Below the pieces are notes generated by a model, which made no database searches, was not told the DNA's origin, and saw only the letters and a list, made by a program, of their open reading frames with translations. Positions 17,871 to 25,207 of a stretch of 64,000 nucleotides of DNA are shown here, piece after piece; position 1 is the first letter of the stretch; each line of letters begins with the position of its first letter. The position numbers and the translations under genes were made by a program. The DNA is taken from positions 434,001-498,000 of the forward strand of contig NZ_ATXG01000001.1 of NCBI RefSeq assembly GCF_000421565.1. Direction: 5' to 3'. The DNA is from Agromyces subbeticus DSM 16689 (GTDB lineage: Bacteria > Actinomycetota > Actinomycetes > Actinomycetales > Microbacteriaceae).

Positions 17871-18866
17871 ATGTCAGTTCAGAGGCGATTCACGAAGATC
17901 CTCGGCCTGGCGGCCGTCGGCGCGCTCAGCATCGGCCTCGCCGCGTGCTCGAGCGGCGGCGACAGCGGTTCGGGTGGTGGCGAGGGCGACCTCACCACGG
18001 TCGGGTTCGTCGCGGTCGGCCCCGAGGGTGCCTGGCGCGAGGCGAACGAGACGAACATCCAGGACACGTTCACGAAGGATGCCGGCTTCGACCTGAAGTA
18101 CGCGCCGGCCACGAACCTCGACCAGAAGTCGCAGATCGACGCGTTCACGTCGTTCGTCGACGAGGGCGTCGACGTGATCCTGCTCTCGGCCACCGAGGCA
18201 TCCGGCTGGGAGGACTCGCTCGCTCGTGCGCAGGAGGCGGAGATCCCCGTGATCCTGCTCGACCGCGGCATCGAGCCCGAAGACACGAGCCTCTACGTCA
18301 CCCGCATCGCCCCCGACAACGTCGAGGTCGCCAAGGAGGTCGGCGCCTGGGCTGCAGAGCAGTTCCCCGACGGCGGCAACTACATCACCCTCGAGGGCCC
18401 CGCCGGCGTCGGCGTGGTCAACGAGCGCAACGAGGGCTGGAACGAGTCGGTCGAGGGCTCGAAGCTCGTGCAGGTCGCCGCGCAGACCGCGAACTGGTCG
18501 GCCGAAGAGGGCAAGAGCGTCACCGAGACGCTGCTCAAGGCCAACGGCAACAACATCCAGCTGATCTTCGCCCAGAACGACGAGATGGGTCTCGGCGCGG
18601 CGCAGGCCGTCGAAGAGGCCGGCCTCACGCCGGGCGTCGACGTGAAGATCGCGACGATCGACGGCACGCTCGCCGCCATGGAGGCGCTCGCCGACGGCCA
18701 GCTCAGCTACGTGCACGAGTACAACCCGCTGTTCGGTGAGACCGCACTCGAGGTCGTCGAGAAGGCGCTCGCCGCCGACTCGGTGGAGTCGTACATCATC
18801 GTGCCGAGCGAGGCGTTCGACTCGGCCGAGGCAGCGCAGGCCGTGCTCGCCGACCGCAAGTACTGA
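17871..18866 (+). CDS. ytfQ: YtfQ-like sugar-binding lipoprotein (galactofuranose-type ABC importer)
   Basis: 331 residues from the ATG at 17871 (AAGGAGG, 6 bp upstream). Lipoprotein signal with lipobox LAAC (Cys26) and a Ser/Gly linker, so it is anchored outside the membrane. The fold is the type 1 periplasmic binding protein. Motifs recall E. coli YtfQ as I remember it: VGPEGAWREANETN near the start, IPVILLDRGIE, SLYVTRI, AQNDEMGLGAAQAVEEAGL and a TIDGT stretch. YtfQ binds galactofuranose and arabinose-like sugars, which would suit products of the arabinofuranose/galactofuranose-directed GH43 enzymes nearby. The gene follows two operators and a promoter, and a hairpin (18904-18933) separates it from the ATPase gene, consistent with higher expression of the binding protein. 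Confidence 0.85.
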   Translation: MSVQRRFTKILGLAAVGALSIGLAACSSGGDSGSGGGEGDLTTVGFVAVGPEGAWREANETNIQDTFTKDAGFDLKYAPATNLDQKSQIDAFTSFVDEGVDVILLSATEASGWEDSLARAQEAEIPVILLDRGIEPEDTSLYVTRIAPDNVEVAKEVGAWAAEQFPDGGNYITLEGPAGVGVVNERNEGWNESVEGSKLVQVAAQTANWSAEEGKSVTETLLKANGNNIQLIFAQNDEMGLGAAQAVEEAGLTPGVDVKIATIDGTLAAMEALADGQLSYVHEYNPLFGETALEVVEKALAADSVESYIIVPSEAFDSAEAAQAVLADRKY

Positions 18867-18903
18867 CGGTCGCCGCACCGCGCGAGCGGTTCAGCAACTG
18901 AGG

Positions 18904-18933
18904 TGCGGGGCCGGCTGCCACAGCGGCCCCGCA
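18904..18933 (+). terminator. Intra-operon hairpin after the binding-protein gene
   Basis: TGCGGGGCCG (18904-18913) pairs perfectly with CGGCCCCGCA (18924-18933) across a 10-nt loop. It lies in the 136-bp gap between the binding-protein and ATPase genes and has no U-run. This is a typical place for a partial terminator or 3'-end stabiliser that keeps the binding protein in excess. Confidence 0.6.
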
Positions 18934-19002
18934 TCGTCGTCCCACCGAATCACCGAAGGGCCGGCCGCGTCGACGCGGTCGGAGCACAGAAATGCGACTG
19001 TC

Positions 19003-20634
19003 ATGACTGAAGCACTGCCCCTCATCGAGATGCGCGACATCTCGATCGAATTCCCGGGCGTCAAAGCGCTCGACGGCGTGGACTTCCGCCTCTTCCAGGG
19101 CGAGGTCCACGCGCTGATGGGCGAGAACGGCGCCGGCAAGTCGACGCTCATCAAGGCGCTCACCGGCGTCTACAAGATCGACGGCGGCTCCATCGTCGTC
19201 GCCGGTCAGGAGCGCCAGTTCCACGGCACGAGCGACGCGCAGAGCGCCGGCATCTCGACCGTCTACCAAGAGGTCAACCTCGTCACCAACCTCTCCATCG
19301 GCGAGAACGTGATGCTCGGCCACGAGGTGCGCGGGGCGTTCGGCGTCAACTGGCGGGCCACGCACAAGGCCGCGACCGAAGCGCTCGCGACGCTCGGCCT
19401 CGAACACCTCGACACCCACAAGCCGCTGTCGACGCTCTCGATCGCGCTTCAGCAGCTCGTCGCGATCAGCCGCGCGATGGCCGTCAAGGCGAAGGTGCTC
19501 ATCCTCGACGAGCCGACCTCGAGCCTTGACGCGGCCGAGGTCGAGGGGCTCTTCCGCGTGATGCGGGTGCTGCGCGATCAAGGCGTCGCGATCCTGTTCG
19601 TGTCGCACTTCCTCGATCAGATCTACGCGATCAGCGATCGGCTCACCATCCTGCGCAACGGCCGCTACGAGGGCGAGTACCTCACGCGCGAGCTCGACCG
19701 CCACGAGCTGATCTCCAAGATGATCGGCAAAGACCTCAGCACGCTCTCGTCGCTCGGCGGCAACCGCCGCGCCGAGGAGCGCGACTACGCCGCCGAAGAG
19801 CCGCTGCTCTCGGCGAAGGGCATCGGCCGGCGCGGCTCCATCGAGCCCACCGACCTCGACATCCACCGCGGTGAGGTGATCGGCTTCGCCGGCCTGCTCG
19901 GCTCGGGTCGCACCGAGCTCGCGCGCCTGCTCTACGGCGCCGACCGCACCGACGAGGGCGAGATCACGCTGCACGGCGCACGCGTCGACATCAAGAGTCC
20001 GGCCGACGGCCTCGGCAAGCGCATCGCGTTCTCGACCGAGAACCGTCGCGACGAGGGCATCATCGGCGACCTGACCGTTCGAGAGAACATGATTCTCGCG
20101 GTGCAGGCCGAGCGCGGGTGGGCCCGGCCCATCCCGCGCAAGGAGCAGGACGAACTCGTCGAGAAGTACATCACCGCGCTCAACGTGCGGCCCGCCGACC
20201 CGAATCGGCTGATCAAGAACCTGTCGGGCGGCAACCAGCAGAAGGTGCTGCTCGGCCGCTGGCTCGCGACCACGCCAGAGCTGCTGATCCTCGACGAGCC
20301 GACGCGCGGCATCGACGTCGGTGCGAAGGCCGAGATCCAGGAGGCCGTCGCGGCACTCGCCGAAGACGGCGTCTCGGTCGTGTTCATCTCCTCCGAACTC
20401 GAGGAGGTCGTGCGCCTGAGCGAGCGGATCATCGTGCTCAAGGATCACCAGAAGATCGGCGAGATCGTGAACGGCCCGACGGTCACGGCGCAGCAGGTCG
20501 TCGACGTCATCGCGGCACATGGTGTCGAGGCGGCCGCGCACAGTGGCATCATCGATGCCGAAGCAGGTCTGCACCCGAGCGACAGCCGGCAGGCGAGCGT
20601 GCATGCGCTCGCCGCGGCGAAGGAGGAATCATGA
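19003..20634 (+). CDS. ytfR: YtfR-like sugar ABC transporter ATP-binding protein
   Basis: 543 residues, two NBDs. NBD1: canonical Walker A GENGAGKST, LSIALQQL in the signature position, Walker B LILDEPTSSLD. NBD2: LLGSGRTEL, LSGGNQQK, LILDEPTRGID. Strongly similar over its whole length to the ATPase at 16138 (for example MIGKDL, GWARPI and VVFISSEL shared), so the two are recent paralogues. A C-terminal extension of about 30 residues is Ala/Ser/His-rich. Order and overlap with the two permease genes (stop/start ATGA at 20631) match ytfQ-ytfR-ytfT-yjfF, making this the main energising subunit. Confidence 0.88.
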   Translation: MTEALPLIEMRDISIEFPGVKALDGVDFRLFQGEVHALMGENGAGKSTLIKALTGVYKIDGGSIVVAGQERQFHGTSDAQSAGISTVYQEVNLVTNLSIGENVMLGHEVRGAFGVNWRATHKAATEALATLGLEHLDTHKPLSTLSIALQQLVAISRAMAVKAKVLILDEPTSSLDAAEVEGLFRVMRVLRDQGVAILFVSHFLDQIYAISDRLTILRNGRYEGEYLTRELDRHELISKMIGKDLSTLSSLGGNRRAEERDYAAEEPLLSAKGIGRRGSIEPTDLDIHRGEVIGFAGLLGSGRTELARLLYGADRTDEGEITLHGARVDIKSPADGLGKRIAFSTENRRDEGIIGDLTVRENMILAVQAERGWARPIPRKEQDELVEKYITALNVRPADPNRLIKNLSGGNQQKVLLGRWLATTPELLILDEPTRGIDVGAKAEIQEAVAALAEDGVSVVFISSELEEVVRLSERIIVLKDHQKIGEIVNGPTVTAQQVVDVIAAHGVEAAAHSGIIDAEAGLHPSDSRQASVHALAAAKEES

Positions 20635-21725
20635 GCACCGATGCTCGATGGTCATGGCTGCGCGAACTCATTCGCAAGCCGTTCTTCTGGGGGCTGATCG
20701 CCATCGTCGCGCTGCTCGCCCTGAACGTGCTGAAAGACCCCAACTACCTCGCGCTCTCGATCAACCCGGTCAACGGCAATCTCGTCGGCAACGTGGTCGA
20801 CATCCTGCGGGCCTCCGCGCCGATCCTGATGATCGCGGTCGGCATGTCGCTCGTCATCGCGACCGGCGGCATCGACCTCTCGGTCGGCTCGGTGATGGCC
20901 GTCTCGGGCGCCGTCGCGATGGTGTTCATGAAAGAGGCGGGTGAGTCGGGCTCGCTCGGGGCCGCGCTCGGCGCGATCGGCCTCGCCCTGCTCGTGAGCG
21001 CGGTGCTCGGCGCAGTGAACGGCGTGCTGGTGGCCTACGTCGGCCTGCAGCCGTTCATCAGCACGCTCATCATGATGCTCGCCGGTCGCGGCATCGCGAA
21101 GGTGATCACCGAGGGGCAGAACACCTCGGCGACGAACGACCCGTTCCGCTGGATCGCGAACGGGTTCGTCATCGGGCTTCCCGTCGTCTTCCTCCTCGCG
21201 ATCCTGATTGTGCTCGTCGTCGGCTTCGTGGTTCGCCGCAGCGCGCTCGGCCTCATGATCGAGGCGATCGGCATCAACCCGAAGGCGAGCCGCATGGCGG
21301 GCATCAAGCCCAACGGCCTGCTGCTCACCGTCTACATCCTGAGCGCCGTGCTCGCCGGCATCGCCGGCATCATGTCGGTCGGCACCGTGATGACGGTCGA
21401 CGTCTCGCGCACCGGCTATCAGATGGAACTCGACGCGATCCTCGCCGTCGTCATCGGCGGCACCTCGCTCGCCGGCGGCAAGTTCTCGATCGGCGGCGCG
21501 GTCGTCGGCGGCCTGCTCATCGCGACCCTCGACAAGACCATCGTCTTCCTCGGCATCTCGTCGTCGGCCACCCCGGCATTCAAGGCGATCGTGATCGTCG
21601 TGCTGTGCCTCCTGCAGTCCGAACGGGTGCGCAGCTGGTTCGTGCAACGCCGCAGGCCCCCGCAGGGGCGGATGACACCGAGCCCGGCTCCGGTGAAGCA
21701 GGAGAACCAGGAGGTGACGGCATGA
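20631..21725 (+). CDS. ytfT: YtfT-like ABC transporter permease
   Basis: 364 residues, hydrophobic, about 8-10 transmembrane helices, branched-chain/ribose-type permease family (BPD_transp_2). Diagnostic stretches are GMSLVIATGGIDLSVGSVMA and LDAILAVVIGGTSLAGGKFSI. The AAGGAGG ribosome-binding site lies inside the preceding gene and the start overlaps its stop. It forms the membrane channel with the next permease. The C-terminus carries a hydrophilic tail (RRRPPQGRMTPSPAPVKQENQ) facing the cytoplasm. Confidence 0.88.
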   Translation: MSTDARWSWLRELIRKPFFWGLIAIVALLALNVLKDPNYLALSINPVNGNLVGNVVDILRASAPILMIAVGMSLVIATGGIDLSVGSVMAVSGAVAMVFMKEAGESGSLGAALGAIGLALLVSAVLGAVNGVLVAYVGLQPFISTLIMMLAGRGIAKVITEGQNTSATNDPFRWIANGFVIGLPVVFLLAILIVLVVGFVVRRSALGLMIEAIGINPKASRMAGIKPNGLLLTVYILSAVLAGIAGIMSVGTVMTVDVSRTGYQMELDAILAVVIGGTSLAGGKFSIGGAVVGGLLIATLDKTIVFLGISSSATPAFKAIVIVVLCLLQSERVRSWFVQRRRPPQGRMTPSPAPVKQENQEVTA

Positions 21726-22777
21726 CCGCCGTGCAGACCCCTCGGGCCGACTCGTCGGCCGAGGCATCCGCAGTCTCGAAGATCGTGGCCCGGGTGAAGC
21801 GCGTCGTCGCTTCGAATCCCTCGGTGCTGCCGACCGTCGCGGCGATCGTCATCTTCATCGGCATGGTGATCTACGGCGAAGTGGCCTACGGCCGCATCGT
21901 GCAGGCCAACACGCTGTCGAACCTGCTCATCAACAACGCGCACCTGATCATCCTCGCGGTGGCGATGACGTTCGTGATCCTCACGGGCGGCATCGACCTG
22001 TCGGTCGGCTCGGTCATCGCGCTCTCGAGCGTCGCCGGGGTCATGCTCTCCAACGCCGGCTGGGATCCGCTCGTCGTGATCGTGCTGATGATCCTCATCG
22101 GCACGGTGTTCGGCCTGGCCAGCGGCATCCTGATCCAGTACTTCAACGTGCAGCCGTTCATCGCGACGCTCGCGATGATGTTCCTCGGGCGAGGCCTCGC
22201 GGCCCTGCTCAGCACCCAGCCCGAGCGGCTCTCCGAGGATTCGCCGATCCGATGGCTCGGCGAGCAGTTCAAGGTGGTCGACGGCGAGAAGGTGAACGAC
22301 GTCGTGGTCACGCCCGGCGTCGTTATCGCGCTGCTCGTCGTGCTCGCCGCGTTCTTCGTGCTGCATCGCACGCGCACCGGGCGCACCGTGTACGCGATCG
22401 GCGGCTCCGAGAGCTCGTCGGCGCTCATGGGCCTCGCGGTGCCGCGCACCAAGGTGCTCGTGTACGTCATCAGCGGCACGCTCTCGGGTGTCGCCGCCGT
22501 GGTCTACACCTCGCGCCTCGGCATCGCACAGAACATCACCGGCATCGGCTGGGAGCTCGACGCGATCGCCGCGACCGTGATCGGCGGCACACTGCTCACC
22601 GGTGGCTACGGCTACGTGCTCGGCTCGGTGATCGGCGCGCTCGTGCTCGGGCTGATGAACGTGCTGATCACGCGCGATGGCGGCATCCCGCCCAAGATGA
22701 CGACGATCATCACGGGCGGCATTCTGCTGGTCTTCGTGCTGCTGCAGCGCGCCGTGACCTCGAAGCGGCATACCTAA
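21722..22777 (+). CDS. yjfF: YjfF-like ABC transporter permease
   Basis: 351 residues, BPD_transp_2 family with the same signature elements as its partner (TFVILTGGIDLSVGSVIAL, WELDAIAATVIGGTLLTGGYG). Its start overlaps the preceding stop by 4 bp (ATGA). It is the last gene of the importer and is followed after 35 bp by a strong palindromic terminator. The heterodimer of two different permeases is characteristic of the YtfQRT-YjfF galactofuranose type, whereas ribose-type systems use one. Confidence 0.88.
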   Translation: MTAVQTPRADSSAEASAVSKIVARVKRVVASNPSVLPTVAAIVIFIGMVIYGEVAYGRIVQANTLSNLLINNAHLIILAVAMTFVILTGGIDLSVGSVIALSSVAGVMLSNAGWDPLVVIVLMILIGTVFGLASGILIQYFNVQPFIATLAMMFLGRGLAALLSTQPERLSEDSPIRWLGEQFKVVDGEKVNDVVVTPGVVIALLVVLAAFFVLHRTRTGRTVYAIGGSESSSALMGLAVPRTKVLVYVISGTLSGVAAVVYTSRLGIAQNITGIGWELDAIAATVIGGTLLTGGYGYVLGSVIGALVLGLMNVLITRDGGIPPKMTTIITGGILLVFVLLQRAVTSKRHT

Positions 22778-22812
22778 CCGCCGGGCTCCGCGTCGTCGAC
22801 GGCCGGCACAGA

Positions 22813-22846
22813 GAAGGGCCGGATGCCTCGAGGCATCCGGCCCTTC
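22813..22846 (+). terminator. Perfect 34-bp palindromic terminator after the importer operon
   Basis: Every base of 22813-22846 (GAAGGGCCGGATGCCTC and its complement) pairs. Its centre contains the genome-typical word GGATGCC/GGCATCC. It can form a hairpin on either strand, so it may end both the importer operon and the small minus-strand gene at 22875-23057. Confidence 0.7.
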
Positions 22847-22874
22847 GTCGTTCTCGGGTGAAGTGGGCGACCCG

Positions 22875-23057
22875 TCAGTGTGCGCGGGCGTACTGCGGCG
22901 CGTCGGCGCGGGCGCCTGCCGTCGCGAGCGCACGGGAGGTCAGACGGTCGTGATCAGTGCGGCGCGGGCAGCTGCACGGAACCGCGAATCGGTCGCCGTC
23001 GTGCGTCACGAACTCGACGTGCTCGGTCGGTTCCTCGTGCTTGCGTCGCTGCCACAT
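22875..23057 (-). CDS. Small conserved-looking hypothetical protein (60 aa)
   Basis: 60 residues, MWQRRKHEEPTEHVEF..., preceded by AAGGGAG about 7 bp before the ATG. Composition is that of a real cytosolic peptide: charged N-terminus, a short beta-like segment (EHVEFVTHDGDRFAVPC) and a CSCP cysteine pair. It ends before the palindromic terminator. I do not recognise a family. It lies in the 508-bp gap between the importer and the gene at 23286, which otherwise holds only that terminator and an imperfect inverted repeat near 23160-23187. Confidence 0.45.
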   Translation of the reverse strand: MWQRRKHEEPTEHVEFVTHDGDRFAVPCSCPRRTDHDRLTSRALATAGARADAPQYARAH

Positions 23058-23285
23058 GATCGACTCCCTTCACTTGAGAGACGACGGATGCCGCGATTCA
23101 TGACGCAACTCGGCCCCTGTCTCTCCGCTGCGCCCTGGGTGCGAACCGACCCGAGAGCTGGGGTGCAATGAGCTCATCGTCAACCCCTAGGGCGCAATTG
23201 CAGCGGCTGTTATCGTGGCCCGTGAACGGAACCCCCGGACCTTGGGCGCCGCGCTGACCGCACGCGCGACCGGGGGGAGTAACTC

Positions 23286-23636
23286 ATGGATCGCATTCTC
23301 TACGCAGGACACGACTTCGCCACCGCGACCGACATCGCGCGGGCCGTGCTCGACTATGCGGGCACACTCGCACAAGTGGGCAGGTACGCGACGATCGACA
23401 TCCCGATCGTCGCCCTCGATGGTGCCCCATCGACGGCGACGTTGCTGCTGGGGCCGGCGCTGCCGATCGCGAGCCGACCCATCCAGGGCCCGGCGATCGA
23501 GCTCGTCGACACCGGCACCGTCAGCGCGCTGCGCGATGCCGCCGAGCGATTGCGTTCGCCATCTGAGGCGCACTGGATGATCGATCGACGGCGCGATGAG
23601 CGCATGATCGACGAACTCGACTTCGACCGGCGCTGA
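23286..23636 (+). CDS. Hypothetical protein (116 aa)
   Basis: 116 residues, with a strong ribosome-binding site (GGGGGGAG, 7 bp upstream). It begins with an alpha/beta-looking stretch (MDRILYAGHDFATATDIARAVLDYAGTLAQ), then beta-rich segments (YATIDIPIVALDG, TATLLLGPALPI), and ends very charged (DRRRDERMIDELDFDRR). No signal peptide or transmembrane helix. I do not recognise the family; function unknown. Codon use matches the neighbours. The downstream gene is convergent, 31 bp away. Confidence 0.7.
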   Translation: MDRILYAGHDFATATDIARAVLDYAGTLAQVGRYATIDIPIVALDGAPSTATLLLGPALPIASRPIQGPAIELVDTGTVSALRDAAERLRSPSEAHWMIDRRRDERMIDELDFDRR

Positions 23637-23667
23637 CGAGCGAGCGGTCTGGTGGTGTGCCGCGCCG

Positions 23668-24381
23668 TCAGAAGATGATCGCGCGGTCGACCAGCTGCCG
23701 CGCCACGAGTGCGATCGGCAACTGGTTGCTGCGAGCGTGGTGACGCAGCAGCTCGAACGCCTCCTCCATGGGCACGTCGTGCGTGTACGCGAGGATGCCC
23801 TTGGCCTGCTCGATCGTGACCCGCGAATTCAGTGCCTGCTGCAACTGCGCCCGCGCCGCGTCGCTCGCCCGTAGCGTGCGTTCATGGAGGATGCCGATCG
23901 TCGCGACATCCGCCAGGGCCTGTGCCGCTCGCAGATCGCGCTCGCCGAGGCTGCGATGCTCGTCGAGGAAGAGGTTGAGCGCGCCGATCGTGGTCTCGCG
24001 CAGTCGCAGCGGCACCGCGTAGACACCGGTGAAGCCCTGCTCGCGCGCGGCCGCACGGAACTCATGCCATTCGGGCCGAGCCTGCTCGATGTCGGGAACC
24101 GAGACGACCGATGCGGTGCGGAAGCTCTCGATGCACGGGCCGGCCTCGGCGCCCAGCTGCATCGTCTCGACGAGCCGGCTCTCTTCGCTCGTCGAGGCGA
24201 GCACCTCGAGTTCGCCGCCGTCGTCGGCGAGCAGCAGTCCCGCCGCTGCGACCTCGAGCGTCGACGCGCACGTGTCGACCAGGGTCTGCAGCAGGTCGAC
24301 CACGTCGTAGTCGTCGATGAGGGTGTCGGCGAGCGTCGCGAAGACGTCGACGAGTCGTTCATCCCTGGTCAACTCGTTCAT
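23668..24381 (-). CDS. GAF-ANTAR domain regulator
   Basis: 237 residues from ATG 24381. The reading frame is open further upstream, but this start overlaps the upstream gene's stop (ATGA) and begins the conserved sequence. GAF sensor domain at about 15-160 (AGPCIESFRT, GVYAVPLRLRETTIGALNLF); ANTAR RNA-binding domain at about 170-232 (LNSRVTIEQAKGILAYTHDVPMEEAF). ANTAR proteins bind paired hairpins in nascent RNA and prevent termination. The GAF domain presumably senses a small molecule or redox state. It is probably co-expressed with the sister GAF-ANTAR protein immediately upstream. Confidence 0.85.
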   Translation of the reverse strand: MNELTRDERLVDVFATLADTLIDDYDVVDLLQTLVDTCASTLEVAAAGLLLADDGGELEVLASTSEESRLVETMQLGAEAGPCIESFRTASVVSVPDIEQARPEWHEFRAAAREQGFTGVYAVPLRLRETTIGALNLFLDEHRSLGERDLRAAQALADVATIGILHERTLRASDAARAQLQQALNSRVTIEQAKGILAYTHDVPMEEAFELLRHHARSNQLPIALVARQLVDRAIIF

Positions 24382-25088
24382 CGGGCATCCTCGATGGCGT
24401 TGTCGGCGCGCTCGAAGCTCAGCCGCCGGGCCAGCAGGTCTTCGGCGATCTCGCGCATCGACCGGCTCTGCGCGAACGCCTGCCCCTGAATCAAGAGGTG
24501 GGCGTCTTCGGCGGAGATGCCGAGCTGCGCGATCACGAACCCGGTGGCCTGGTGGATGATGCGACGGGAGTTCGGTGCGCGGTCTTCGGCGGTGTCGATC
24601 ACCGAGTCGGCCGTCTGCATGGCCCGGCGCAACACGTGTCGACTGACGATCGAGGCGAGCACTTCCGAGCGCTTGGTGTCGCGGGTGCCGAGTTCCATCG
24701 GCTGCACGGTGTACAGGTCGAGCGCCCCGATGCGCAATGGCCCGATGAGCAGGGGAAAGGCGAACAGGGCACCGATCTCCTGCGCCGCGACGGCGTCTGC
24801 GAAGGCGGGCCAGTGCCGCTGCATCGTCGCCTGCAGGTCGGGCTGCAGCACCGGCGCCCGGAGTGCGAGCGCATCCCAGCATGGGCCTTCGCCCGCGTCG
24901 AACTGCACCTCGTCGAGACGAGCGGCGAGCTGGTCGCTCGCTTCGACCGTCTGCGTGCCGAGGAAGTCGCCGAGCGTGGAGATCGCCGCTCCGGTGACGG
25001 GGATCGCCTCGAGGATCGGCGCGGTCAGCTCGTCGTCGGCACTCTCCATCTGCGAGAGGGCGCTCGCCGCGGCAGCGAATCCGTCCAT
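24378..25088 (-). CDS. GAF-ANTAR domain regulator (sister of the downstream gene)
   Basis: 236 residues from ATG 25088; an upstream extension of about 30 Arg/Pro-rich residues is open but looks non-coding. GAF domain about 30-160 (GEGPCWDALALRAPV, FAFPLLIGPLRIGALDLY) and C-terminal ANTAR-like region about 170-232 (SRRIIHQATGFVIAQLGISAEDAHLLIQGQ). The ANTAR part is shorter and more divergent than in the second gene. The two overlap by 4 bp, so they are made together and may form a heterodimer; that is inference. Typical actinobacterial stress or antitermination regulator. Confidence 0.83.
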   Translation of the reverse strand: MDGFAAAASALSQMESADDELTAPILEAIPVTGAAISTLGDFLGTQTVEASDQLAARLDEVQFDAGEGPCWDALALRAPVLQPDLQATMQRHWPAFADAVAAQEIGALFAFPLLIGPLRIGALDLYTVQPMELGTRDTKRSEVLASIVSRHVLRRAMQTADSVIDTAEDRAPNSRRIIHQATGFVIAQLGISAEDAHLLIQGQAFAQSRSMREIAEDLLARRLSFERADNAIEDAR

Positions 25089-25207
25089 GCCGAAAACGTT
25101 ACTCCCCGAGCCCCGCGTCGCAACGGGTGGACATGCCGAGCGGCGTGTGCGACCGGCTGCGAACCGCCGGGGCTGCGTTCTCACAGCCAGAAGGTCTACC
25201 CTGAAGC

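Noticed and set aside
23160..23187. GGGGT...ATGAGCTCAT...ACCCC inverted repeat
   Set aside because: Arms are interrupted and there is no linked promoter or partner gene, so neither operator nor terminator can be supported.
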